From: Puffinus mauretanicus
Taxonomy: Eukaryota > Chordata > Aves > Procellariiformes > Procellariidae
Length of the DNA: 64,000 nucleotides
Assembly: GCA_023333565.1 (NCBI GenBank)
Contig: JAJKFH010003106.1
Location: 186,001 to 250,000 of the forward strand
Direction of reading: 5' to 3'
The notes below the pieces were generated by a model. The model did not search any database. It saw only the letters and a program-made list of their open reading frames with translations, and had not been told where the DNA came from. Below, piece by piece: positions 23,414 through 36,406 of the stretch. Position numbers and translations under genes: made by a program. Position 1 is the first letter of the stretch. Each line of letters begins with the position of its first letter.

Positions 23414-26400
23414 TTTAGTTTTATCTCCTGACTGAGGAACTGGCGAAGTTGAACTCTATATGCAAGAACTGCATTTCCTTTGAATTTCATACAGGAATTT
23501 AATTATACAATTATAGTTCCTTTGGCAGGAACTATTCCTTTCAGATGTGTTCCATGAACTGTTATCCTGGTTGGTTTTTTTACATTGTACAAAAATATTA
23601 TTCATTTCCTTGCCTCTAAACTCAGGAAATACTTAATTTTTTTTCTCTTTAATTTGCTCCTTTACCTCTCTCACAAAAAAAAAAAAGATTGAGATAAAGA
23701 TTAATCAAATATTGCTGAGTTCTTACAACAACTTATTGTGTGTTCTATATACTTTCTATATACATTTAGCTCCAAGCAATTATAAAGGCTTTATGTGTCT
23801 GCATCTTAATGATACAGGATTGTAATTTAGATGGCAAATCCACTTTGCCTTCTGCATTGAGAGTTAGTTAACCTGTAGAGCCTCTTCTGCCTTGATTAAT
23901 GGTAGTTTATTTTGTTCTGGTTATATCAACCCTACTGACTTATTTTAACCTCCATCTAACGTCCATCTTACCGAATCTGTTGCGTCAGTCCCTGTGTTTG
24001 CATGGGATAAAGTGCTCTTGGCTTCTTAGATGAAAGAGGCTGTATCCCATAAAAGCCAGGTACTTCCCTTCCTTTTTCCAGTTTCTTTTCGTAGACAAGG
24101 GAAAATAAAATGGAAAAATGAGTCATTCAGATCTCAACAGCTCTTCCTAAATTTTCCCTGCTGAGCCAACGCAGCATTCACAGCTAGGAGAGATATCAAG
24201 TAAACAGCCACCTAGATTTCTTACCAAGGGCTACATTTTACTGTTACTTGACAAACATGCATGCAAAATGTGTGTCCATTATAATGCATTTCAATCCTAG
24301 TTTTAGTATCTGATGATTTTGTGTTCATGGTATTTGTGTTTTAAGTTTGACATCTTAGAATGTACGTTTGCAACAGCTGAAGCATTTGGGAAATGGGAAA
24401 TTCTGGATCCGTTATACATTACTAACAAAACTCTGACTACAATGGGATAAAGTTAATGCCAGTCTCTTGCACGAGGCTTGTATGGTATTTGGAGGCTCCT
24501 GATTAAGTGACTGAGTGACATCTGAAACTATATATTTATTTGCATGGAGGAAAACCTGGTAAACATTGTAGATTTATTTATGGGTACTTATTTAAAAAGT
24601 TGATCCTAAATAAGCAATTTCAAAATAGGAAATAAGCTAGATTTATTTTTCATGTCTCCTGCTTTTAAAGAATTGCTAGTATTGGTGTCTGTAACCATAG
24701 CTATCTCCTAAGATGCCTTGACTATTGGACTATTTTTAGTGGAGATACAAGCTGTATCGCTATAGTTTGAATTGCCAGGTAGTGTTGCCGTTACTGAAGC
24801 AACGTACACTATATAACAAGACAGACAGATTTCCAAACTGTTCCTGATATCCAGAGGCTACTCATGATTTACATTTAAAGAGCTGTGCGGAAATAAAAAA
24901 AATAGAGCAACATATTATATGTCAAATTGAGTTTGGACACAGTCTGAAGCAATTAGGATTACTTCAGTTAATAAAAAGAACACTCATAAAGACTGATATG
25001 GTATAAGGGTATTAATCTGAAGTGGAGATTATAACTTTATTTTGACATATGCTGAATATTAGCCAGACATATCACAGAAAAAGAAGTTCTGGGATGACAG
25101 CGTGCAGTCTGACTGAGCATCCGCCTGAAGCATTCTGCAGCAAATTCCAGATTCTAACATCTGTCCAAAAAAGAGGTAAGGTGGATTTATTATTAAGGCA
25201 CTAGATGGGTATTTACAGTTCTTTATTACTTATTAGTTCTGCTAATAAAGAACTGAAAAGGAAATAGAGAGGAGCAGAAGAAAGTGTATTTTCCAGGGCT
25301 TCTCCTGTATTATCACTTTCTGTTTCATTCCATTTTTTCCAGGGCAGTGGTAGCTGTGCTGTACCTATAAAAGCTCACGCCAAACACAACTCTGCCCTTT
25401 TCAAATCTTCTTAAACTCCTGCCCTGAAAACCAGAGAAGTCAGAAGCAAAGGCCACCCAAATATGTCATCAAAGGACTTACCTTCTGAAGATTTGCTGTA
25501 ATGCAGTCTATATGCAATGATGTTCAATAGGGGAACGCTGAACAGCTTAAAAATCCATGGAGAAGTAGTATGGCCAAGAGATGAATAGGCCTCTCTTCTA
25601 GACAAAGATCTGTTTGCTTTCTGCAGCACGTACCATTTAGCAGATGTACAAATTTAACGGAGTGTGCGGGGTCTGTTCTGCAGGCTGTTAAGACACCGAT
25701 CCTTTGCTAGGATAAATGTAGCTAGACTGATTTAGGCTAACTGAGAATGGGGCCATGTATATATACACCAACGTTAGTTAAAATTACAATAGAGTAATGA
25801 ATGCAGAGTATGTAAAAGGGATGAATGATATGATTAAGTATTTTTAGCATGGAAGAGAGGAAGTTTTTTGCAGTTAATTTGTGGAATGTGGTGCCTAAAA
25901 ACACAATCAACCAAAAGAGAAGGAAAAAGTAGGGGAGGAGAATAGGGAAGAAATCAATTGAAATTCATTTTACTAGAAGCTACCTGTTAAGTAAAAATTC
26001 TTGTATATAGACAACTCTTCCTCAGTAAAGACTTTGTATTTTCTTAACCTTTCTCATTTTAAAAAGTTCATTCATGTAAGTCTATTAAACTCTTCCAGGA
26101 GTGCACTGTCAGAATAAACCTATGAAAAAATAGTGGTAGGTATGTAATTGGTCTTTTTGAGTTCTGTAGGGAGGCAGTTAATTGACAAGTAGTTTCTATT
26201 GATTAATTTACAAGAACAAAAAGAACAAGATGGGATGAATTACTTCATTACTACTGATCTGCGTGGGGTTTTTTTTTCAGATTATTTTCCTTTTTTTGCC
26301 GCAGAGAAGAAAGAGATAAAAATACATAACTAAGTATCTTATTTTTTATATTCCCAGACTATATGGTGCAAGATTAAAATGCAAGAAAGCAAGTGGGAAA

Positions 26401-28952
26401 AAAGCGAAAGTCAGTTTGTTCTGTAGAAGTTAATTCATTAAGGTTGACCCTCTTGTAGGTCTTTTGTCAACATTTTTTGTCTTCCATCTGTGCAGCCACT
26501 ACTACATAACATCTTAATAACTTCAGTGAGTTATTTCAGAGATATATTTTTTCTGACACATGCTGCCTCAGGCTTCTCCTGAAAACATCATTCTGCAGAT
26601 TTTGGCAATCGCTTAGTGTCTATCATTCTTTTCCATCCTTCCAGTCTTTCTCTTTGCCTTTTGACTACTTTCCAGGCAGCTGTTCTCATTGTCTGCTCTT
26701 AAATTCATCTCCATTTGGGAAAATGCATCAAGTTTGCAATAGATCAGTCCATTTCCAGCTCACTGCCATCTTTTGTTTGCAACAGAAAGTCTCACTGTTT
26801 GCAAAATGCAAGGAATCATACGTGACTGATTCACGTAGTATTTGTCAACTTTTCTTCTTAGAGCACTTGTCTGAGATCTTTTCCTCAAGGCAAATTTAAA
26901 TCCCATGTGTTCAAGATCAGAGGAAAGCAATGTGATCACAAATTGGAAGAATAATTTGCAGATCAAATGTATTAATTAAAGAGGGAAATTTGAGTTGAGT
27001 TGTAAGCATAATCTTTAAGACATTTACTGGGTATAAAAATCAATCCTTCACACACTTAAGATCTTCAGAACTGAGCTATTAAAAAAGTTCCCCAAACAGA
27101 AAGAGGCAAAGCTTGGCTATTCGTTAAAATCATGATTAGTCGAAGTATATAATGGTTTATTGAAATGCAATGTTCAGTCATGCAAGTGAAAAAATGGTAA
27201 TATCTCTTCTTCATATGTGAGAATGAAATGTCACAAAAGATGGAGAGAAACATTATCACTGCAAATATTCAGAACCACATTTCTGTTCTTGCAGCAGCAG
27301 GAATCACAGCTTTGTGTGCTTCAACAACAGCCTGCCAATGTATTCATCAGTATGTAGTAACTGTTAAAACTTACTCTCATTGTCATCTGTATTCTCAGGT
27401 ACAGTGTGATATACAAGGAAGGAAAGGCTGAATAACTAGCTTTTTTGTTTAGAGTAATTAACTGGATGATCTAAACCACACCTCAGTGTTAGTGGTTCAG
27501 TTGCTCTTAGGAATTAATTTGTGCAGCACTCCAAACGAACTCTGAGCTTGAACATTGAAGAGTGGTGGAACAGACTCTAGTTAGTCTTTGCTGTCTTTGT
27601 CCAGGAAGAAAAAATAATTCGCTTTAACAGAATGAAAAGGTGGATATGTATTTTTCTTTCACTCAGAGGGAAAAACAGTCTCCAAAAAACCATACTCTCT
27701 TGCCTTGGATAATACTTGCTGGTTTTTCCTTGTCAAATTGTTTGAAGTATTTTTCCTCCCTGTTTATTTATGACTGCTTTTTTTCTTGTTCTGCATAGTC
27801 GATACTATGGAAGCATATCATACAACACAGACCTTTGTTTAAAGAGCAAATAAATAACCCAGACTCCCAGACGCTGGGGTGGAAATGGAAGAACAGTGAG
27901 TTTAAAGGACATGTCTGTGTTACTGAGATTAGAGATTGTAGCTGAATAAAAAAAGGAAGTGCTGCTGGACTTAGCTTTCTCTGTCTAGTTTTCTAAATAG
28001 AGCCCTGACACAGGTACTAAAGATCCCCCATATGGTGAAATCGGGAGAGTTAGGTACCTTCAAATAAGATTAGAAAAACTCTTCACTGTAAGAGTGAGCC
28101 ACATACATCTAGTCAATACTCTGTTAGTTCTGAAGTGCTCTCTGAAGTCTTTCATCTGACTTAGGACTCCAGGCAGACATTTCTTTTCATTTGATTTAAA
28201 GAATCCACTTCTGCAGATAACTGTGAACAACACTCCGTTTTCTTAAATGCACTTTTTATACAAAATGTTCCACTGGCTAGAGACTTGCACAGAAAGTAGA
28301 AGCATTAGGCTGTTTGTAATGCCTTCTAGGATAGTGTCACAGGCTTGGAAGCCCCAACATACTCTTTTGCTGAAGTTGTGGTATTGCATAGCTTAGAATC
28401 ATAAGATAAAGAAGTGGGATTATTTTTTTAAAGCATTACATATTTATCCATCTTCCATTAAGCAGTTATTTAATGAACTCTTCTTTCTGAAACAGAGAAA
28501 TTCCACCTACCCCCATTTAGCTAATATTTGCCTTCCTCCTTTCCCCTCCCCTTACACTATCCTTCACTCTAGTTGATTCATTTTTGCCAATCTTCTGTTG
28601 CCTTCTGCTAATGATGAAGTGAGGGAGGGAGGTAAAATAAAAAAAATCTGGTTGTCATGAAAGCTAATGGCAGCAATCTGCTGGTTTCACAAGATGTACT
28701 TACTGCCATGGGATTTGTTTCATCATCCATGGAGGAAAATAAACTTTCTACATCTTTATTCTTAGCTTTTTAAACTTTTTAGACATTTTAAAATTTTTCT
28801 TGGGAGAAATCAACGCTGAAATAAATTAACAGAATAAAATGTGAATGAAATTGTTTGGGGTAAATTAAAAAAAAAAAAAGAACTGGTTGTACAAAGTTTT
28901 ATTGGTATTTAACCATACATAATCCTAGGCTCAGTAGCTATTAAAGCATTAA
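23414..28952. other. AT-rich single-copy DNA, nothing recognised
   Basis: No gene-like frame, RNA gene or interspersed repeat was recognised. Frames at 25411-25629, 26654-26899 and 27228-27431 are short, overlap on both strands and have no domains. Confidence 0.55.
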
Positions 28953-29101
28953 AATCATAGAATCATAGAACCATTAAGGTTGGAAAAGACCTTTGAGATC
29001 ATCGAGTCCAACCGTCAACCCAACACTGCCATGCCCACTAAACCATGTCCCTAAGCACCTCATCTACACGTCTTTTAAATACTTCCAGGGATGGTGACTC
29101 A
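28953..29101 (-). mobile_element. CR1 LINE 3' end fragment
   Basis: The reversed CR1 tail (two ATCATAGA units) is followed by the same 3' UTR type as at 6736-6970 and by the reversed last codons of ORF2, ending at GGTGACTCAA. Only about 150 bases survive. The sequence is close to the 3' end of the CR1 at 45393-47377. Confidence 0.92.
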
Positions 29102-29137
29102 AGGGTTACTTAAGGGTTACATTAAGGGTTTCTTTAA
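29101..29137 (+). repeat. Short 12-bp tandem repeat at CR1 edge
   Basis: Directly beside the truncated 5' edge of the CR1 fragment lie three imperfect copies of a 12-base unit of the form AAGGGTTACWTT. It may be a local replication slippage product formed at insertion. Confidence 0.5.
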
Positions 29138-32100
29138 GCACAACTACCTTGTCTCAGCTCCTGAATTTATAGAAATGCATCAAAAATAGTTTCTTTCTAG
29201 TAACTTTGTTTCATTTTCACTTTTTTCCCCACACAGACCATAAAGTATAGACTTTCATAAAAATCCTTTGTTGTTATGATAGTCTATCAAATGGAATAAA
29301 AAAGAAATATTTGATATAGAGAAAAATTGGCTATAGAAGAAGTGAAATTATTGCAGTCTTTTACAACCAATTATAAAACTGAGAGATCATTTCAAGAACG
29401 GTCGTGGTGTAATTTGACACACTAAATCATCATGATAGTTCTAGAAAGGCCCTGAAGACATACTTAAAAATAATAGCAACTAAAATGAAATAAAATTAAC
29501 AAAAACTGAGGTCAATATTGTTGTATTTCCATTTCTCTGAATTACTTACAGAGTGACTTGCATTTTTCTGCATGAAAGATTTAATTTTAACCACTTTTTA
29601 GATAACCTGGCTTGTTACTCAGTTGGAGTTTTTGCCTGTTTGTGTACATATTCTCTTAAAAATCAGCAAGATAATTATAGTTTTGGTTTGGCTAACTAAA
29701 CTTCAGCCTGGACTTAGACAATGCTTACAAGTACCTGAACCATACTCAACAGAACATAAAGTAGTGTCTTGAGAAGCTGTATCTGAACAAACTCTGTTTT
29801 GAATTAAAGAATAATATGTGGAAAGGATCTGAAGTGTATCCAGTTCTTCTCAGCAAGAGGCACTAATATTCTGACCTGACTTTCACCATCCTTGCTTTCA
29901 CAAAAAATTGCCTCAGCATCCTGGAAGTGTCTCAGAGAAGTAGTTGTCCACTTGGACAATTTTATATTCTGTCTTACTTGAAGAACCTGTTAATTTGTGT
30001 AACACCATTTTCAAAAAAGAGGCATCAGCAGACTTTATTCCCTGGCAGAGAAGTGATTTCCCCACTTCACACACAGTACCACTGAGGACGTGTAGTAGAC
30101 TGTAGGACATAAATATCAAGTTTTCTGGCTAAATACTGTCAGAATACTGCCTGTATTCTATTTTATTAATTAAATGCATATACTGTAATATATTTCTTAT
30201 ATAACTCTTTAATAGGCTTTATTCTTAACATTTTTTTCTTGTATGGTTTGGATTAGATGCAGAAAGAAACCACATAATTTTAAGTATTTTTTTAAATAAA
30301 AATAATTTCCAACTACTTTTTTATGTGGATATGAATGTGTGTGTGTATATATATATGCACACAAAACATAAGTAATAATAAAACACTAGATATATGACTT
30401 TATATTCCTATTTTATTTGGGATATGTGTAAACATTAAGTTAGGTGAAGGAAATTAATTTCCATTCTAAACTGTATTTCTAGTTTCTTTCTAACTTTTGA
30501 GTAGGAAAACTAATTTATGTTGGCTTCCAATTTGACAGATATACCATGAAACTACATAAAAAATGGTTCTTCAAAGTTTGAGGAAAATTGGGTAAACTCT
30601 GTCTGAGCTCACATCATTAAAAAATTGCCCTTAAATGAATTGATTAGTCTATTTTTTCTGTGCCCCCTACTTTAAAATGGCTCAAAACTTCTTTCACATA
30701 AATTGAACTACCTAAGAAGTAATATAAAAATGGTATTGGGAAAATATAAAAGTTAAATAAATCAAATTCAATGTTTTTCTTTTCCCTCCTGTAGTCCTAA
30801 TCTAAGTGCTCATGGTTATTGAATTCAGTGGGGATGTATTTAGGCCTCAACCCAGCAAACCACTTAAACACATTTTTTATTTTAGTTTAAATTGTATTTT
30901 TCACGCAGGACTGCTGCCTACAAGTTGATTTACTTCCTTATAGTGTGTGATTTGTCATTCAAGCGTTATAATTAATATTTCAAATACAATTTTTCTTGAA
31001 ATCAGTAGATTTCAGAAGTAAGAGTACTTCTGAGGACTGGGGTCAGTACTGTGTTTCAACTGGGAATTTGAGATACGTGTGCATAGAGTTGGGGACCAGA
31101 AAGAGTTTTGAGGCAGAAATTACAAAAAAGTAAGAGAAAATATGTATCAGGAACACCTATACATGGTGGCAAACTTGTGCTGAGAAGGAAGAAGAAAAAT
31201 TTCTTTTTAAAAGGCCACTGTGAAGTAAATTATAATTATACATCTATATCGAAGTTTCACAAATAGATGTGCTTTTACTTTAAAAGTACTTTGGTTTTTT
31301 GTGTTATATATTCCAGGACAGTACCCTGTATTGAATGCAGGCTTCAGAAATGATCTGCAATGATCGGGCCCCACATAGTTTGGACAAAAAAAAAAAAATC
31401 TCTGCTGAGACAAGTAACCTGCTTTTCACTAAGTGTTCTTGTTTATTTTTGAATTTATTTGACAAACCAGCTTGAAAGCTGAGGGTTTTAGAGGGTTATA
31501 TAGACTTCGTGAGTAAATCCCTATGCATATAAAATGATTCAAATACTACATAAAATAATTCAGTTATTTTTCATGAGGAGTAGAAGAATTCATGGCATAT
31601 TAGGCTTACATCAAAGTAAACATACAGATACCGGCAGCCACATTAGGATTGCTAATATCACTTGGAAAGTCACTTCTGTAAAATATGCTGGTTTTTTAGG
31701 AACCAATAGAAGAAAGCTCACAATGGATGTGTTTTAGATATATTTCCCTTGGGAAGGTTTGGATCAGTAGAGACTTGATTGCAAAAATATGTATGTGTAA
31801 CTTTTCAAAAAAAAAGGCAAAAGAAAAAAAAAGCAGGTTGAAAGTAAATACCTGGTTTTATATAATGAAATCTTCAATGTTGCTATATTCTCCATAATAT
31901 GGAGGGATTGTACTAAATATAGTAAATACACAGGATCCGTTTCTACAGTATTATACCATTATTACTTATTAAAATCCAGCAAGGTCGTGCCAGTTAGTGC
32001 AATTTTGCTCTTTCTTTCCGGGTTATCAGGACTGTGTTGTAATTTTTTTGCGTACATAAATTTATGCCTGGAAGAAATATCTCTTGTATTAAGTAGGGAA

Positions 32101-35100
32101 ATTATGTTGTCATTTTAACAAATAACCTTGTATTATAATACATATAATACCAAAATGTGTGTATATATATGCAGATACGATCTATCTATAGATAAAGTGT
32201 CTATCTCCAGTGTCTCAATGACTACTAAAAATGCTGGAAGCATACCGTAAATACTGCAGATATGGTTCTTAGTGGTCACATAGCAAGGGAAGACAAGCAT
32301 GCCTTGGAAAATCCAAGGAAAGTGGAAAATATGTAGTTTAAAATGTTTTCATTTGATTAAATTTTTTCCCAGGTGTCCAATAGTTATAGGAAAGCCAAAA
32401 ATATTATTCCTAGAGGAAGAATCACAAAAAGGAGTAGAGGAAGGATCTTAGAATGAAATAATTTGTTTGTTTGTTTTGGTGCATATAGTCCTGGAATATC
32501 ATTTGAGCAGAAGGTAAAACAGGTCTGATACAAATTAGAAGGAGGGAGCAAGAGCAAAAGGTAGGAAATTTGGTAAGAAGGAGAATTCAAAAGCAGAGTA
32601 TAGGAAGGACTGAGAAGAGTTTGGGCAGGTTGGCATGAGAACATTATTTCATGTCTACAATTGTCATATAATTGTTCTACGGCTTCCTTATCTTCTATGG
32701 AGTCTAATTCTGATTTTTCACTGGACTCATCTCTTCTGTGTCATATAAATCGTATGTTTTAGAAGAAAGCATCTGTAATGTTTATTTCAAATAATGGAAA
32801 TATTTATGTGTGTGCTGCAGATTTGTCTTGCAAAAAACATGCCAGAAGAGAGAGCGTAGATAAAAGATGAAGACTCTCCTTTGAGGTTGGTGAGAATACA
32901 TTTAATGAAAAACCAGTATAAATCTTGGTGATGGATCCTTTGGTGTTTTAAAGGAAACAAAAAAAACCAGTGCCTCCAATGCCTCACCCCCAGAAAAGTG
33001 AGGTTTTCTAGGTACTTCATGAAAACATTGTTGAGCCCATTATTGAGAGGAGGAAGCCGATGCTTATCTCTGTATATATCAAGCCTTGCATATGGCCTTG
33101 CATTATTTCTTTTACTAAACAAGTTTATTTCTAGATCTTGGAAACCTCTTTCTGCATTTCTTTATCAGTAAATTTCTGGGGAAATCTCATCTACCCTGAA
33201 GATTTGGGAAGGAAGAGTGATACTTACCCTGGACCCTGCAGCTAGCAAGTTGGCTGCATGTTAAGAGAGGAGAGCAGAGCAGTATACCGCCAATGCATGA
33301 AAGAACCGGGATACTGTTCTTCTGTTTCAGCTCCCAAGAATAGTGGGTTGCAATAATACAGTCTTGAAACGATTAGCATACAGATCTCTGTGGGCAGATC
33401 CTTATGCAGAATGGGTGTAAAATTTTTGAAGAATGAAAAGCTGACTCTGACCAATGTTGGTTGTGGGCCTCTGGCATACTCAGCTTGACTTTGAAAAGCA
33501 GAGTCATGGTAAAGGCGATGTGCTATTCTGGGTAGTGGCCTGACGTGCTCTCCTCTTTTCTGGAGAGCTTCAACAGCGCTTAACTGATTTGCACAAGGCT
33601 ATACTCTGGTAAACTAGTGTCAACTTCAGAATATCAACTTTATGTCTATCTTAGCTTGCAAGTATGAAGATAAATGACCACGCAGTTGTCTGACTTCATG
33701 TATGTATTTTTTCTTCAACTCTTTTCTAGTTTATTACTCTTCCAGCAGCTAAATTCACTCACTGCTAATCTTCCATTTCCCTGTAACTAACTTTAGATTT
33801 CTGACACTTGATTTATCACCAGTGTGAGACTCTTGATTTATAGCAGGTATATCAATCTTTTTCCAAGACACAACAAAGCCAGGCTTCGGCTCTTGTTTTA
33901 TATAAACTTCTTTACGTCGCTATATATTGCACGAATATAAACCTTTCAGTGAAACGTTCATAATGCAAGCCATTATGAAGACCTTGTCTAAAGGTAATTA
34001 TGAGCTGCCCTTTAGCTTCATATTGTAAGTTAATAGTGTGGCAAAGGAACATGTATGTATCAAATAAGATTTTGTCTTTTGTTCATTTTCAGTACTGGCT
34101 TGCTCCATGTAATACTGTGAGAAACTGTTAAAACAGTTGACCTGGAAAATATGCTACTTCATCAGAATGTGATCATGATTAGTATCATTCAATTACAGAA
34201 CGATGTTAGTGGTGCCTGATAGCTTTCTGGTATTTGAGGTAACATTTAAAGCAAAAAGAAAAGGTTCAGTAAGACCTGACTTCCCAGAGCTGTTGTCAAT
34301 TTGACATGAGTTTCTTTGCAGAGAAAGTCTGACCTTATACACTGTTGTTTTTGCAAGACATAGTTCATCAGCTGCGTCCATGTGAACACAGAAGTAAACT
34401 GATATAGGTGTTGTCTTAAAATTCAGGTGGGAGGAGGAAGAAAGGAGGTGTTAGTTTCTTACCTTGTCTGGGAAGATCTTCGCTAGGCAGTGGGCACAGG
34501 CCAGTGGAGGGCTGAGCGCTAGCACGTTAAACAACAAGGGTATACTGCTACTTGGCAGCTGTGGTAATTATGACTTGGGGCATAATTGCAAGCCCCAGTA
34601 GCAACACAGAATGGATTAGGAACTGAGCAGTGTAGAAAAGTCATTAACTATGAAAATGATTTACTGTTATGTTAATTGGAAGAATGGTGTCAAGAACTGT
34701 TTCTTTAAAGAGTTTTCCAATAAGTAGTAGCAATCGCTAGCTGCAAAGAGCATAGCATAGCACGTGTTATTATTTATTTGTAATGCAAGACTTCTGCAGA
34801 TTTCATAGCATTTTTTAAAGTTGCTTTAAAATAGGGCAGGGAGGGGAAGCTTTATGAGTAAAGCAATGCCCTCTGTCCCAATAATGGCTTCTAACAGGGA
34901 ACTGGCAAGAGTTAAAACCAGTTATTGGGCTCTTTAGAGACTCTGAATCAGCAGCTCCTGGGTTAGGAGGTTAGATCCATTCACAATAGAGTTTCCCTGC
35001 CTGGAAGAAAAACTGCCCAGGAAGGGACAGAAAGCATCTGTTAAGTGAGACTGACTTTCATCTGTGGTTTCATCTATGCCATGATGAGCGGGTGGAATTT

Positions 35101-36369
35101 TACCCTGACAGCTTAGATAAGTGCCTTGTATGTATCTGAGATTAGGTGTGGTAGCATTGTAATATTTGACACTCAGTAGTGATCCAGAAGAATGAGCAAG
35201 AGTCACTCTTCTCTCTGCGGTGGAAAGCTTTCTTCTGGAATACTTAGATCTCTAAAAGTTACGGTCTCAGAGAGTAGCATCAGAAGGCATTGAATGCTGG
35301 ATTGCTCAGCTTGCAATCAAGGTTCCACTTGTTATCAAGTGACCTTAAGGTTTTCTTCTCTAGTTTGACTTGAATAATATGAAGCCTGCATTCAAGTGTC
35401 TGTATGGCGGCCATGAGGAGAGAAAATTGTAACTTCTTCAAGATTAAAAGTTCAAACTGTGATGGCTGTACCTTTTAACCCCATAACTGGCTTTTACCCT
35501 GATCTTCGTAAGCCTGTTGGCTTCATCATGTTGAACAGATCATGACATCTTCCAAAGCACCTGGGCGAAGCATTTCCTTTCAGTTCATTGACTAAGGTGT
35601 TCTCTGGGACAGCAATGTCACCCAGCTGTGTCTAGTCTTTTTATGTTTAAGTAATTATAATTAAGGTTATAGTCTACTCCTTTGCACTAGTATGTTAATA
35701 TTTTCAACTACTTTAAATAAAACCAAAAACAACACCAAAAAACTTAGCTAGGATGAAAAGCAAGTGCATGCAGGAGATGAGGAGTTACCATTTCTATTTA
35801 AATACAATTTATGTGGGAGAACTGTGAGAAGACCGTATGAAAAACAGAATGGACGTTCTAATATAATGCATTTTTTGCTGCTTGTGACTTGTAGCATACT
35901 CAAATTCTGCCTTGTTAGTTACTAATCTTTAAAAAATTAGCTTTCTGTCTTATCACAGTGAAAGTCTGAATCGTGACAGGATATTGCAGAATATGTAATA
36001 GACAACTGTGTCCCATAATAAAACTTATTTGGTAGCAATAGTGGCAGCCTTGGTTTCTTCATTAAACTCAAAAGCATCCACTGTTCTTGTTATGTCAGAA
36101 AGGACATATTTAATAAGTCAAATATTTTTGTTGAATTTGAGATAACAATTGAGCATAATTGCTACTTCTAGATTGAATTAATTACTTTAGTGTATTTTGA
36201 CCTGTTTGGGTGAAAGGTGCATTTTAAAGATCTGTGGAGTTCAGGGTTGTTCCAGAAACAGTCAAAACCAGTCTTCCTTTTAGATAATATATTCCCCAAA
36301 TTCATTTTTATATAAACTCATGTTAGATATCAGATTTTTAGCATTGTGGCTGAAAGTATTTCTTCATTC

Positions 36370-36406
36370 ATATGTATACATATATATATACACACACACA
36401 CATATG
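36370..36406. repeat. TA/CA dinucleotide microsatellite
   Basis: A short run of TA followed by about six CA units in AT-rich DNA. It could be length-polymorphic; no other significance is seen. Confidence 0.7.

Noticed and set aside
22836..23490. Several open frames up to 137 codons
   Set aside because: They lie within the solo LTR, whose GC-rich U3 and U5 give chance open frames.
32384..33122. Minus-strand frames of 86 and 111 codons
   Set aside because: Leu/Ser/Phe-rich or mixed composition with no motif; short, isolated, and without splice or promoter support.
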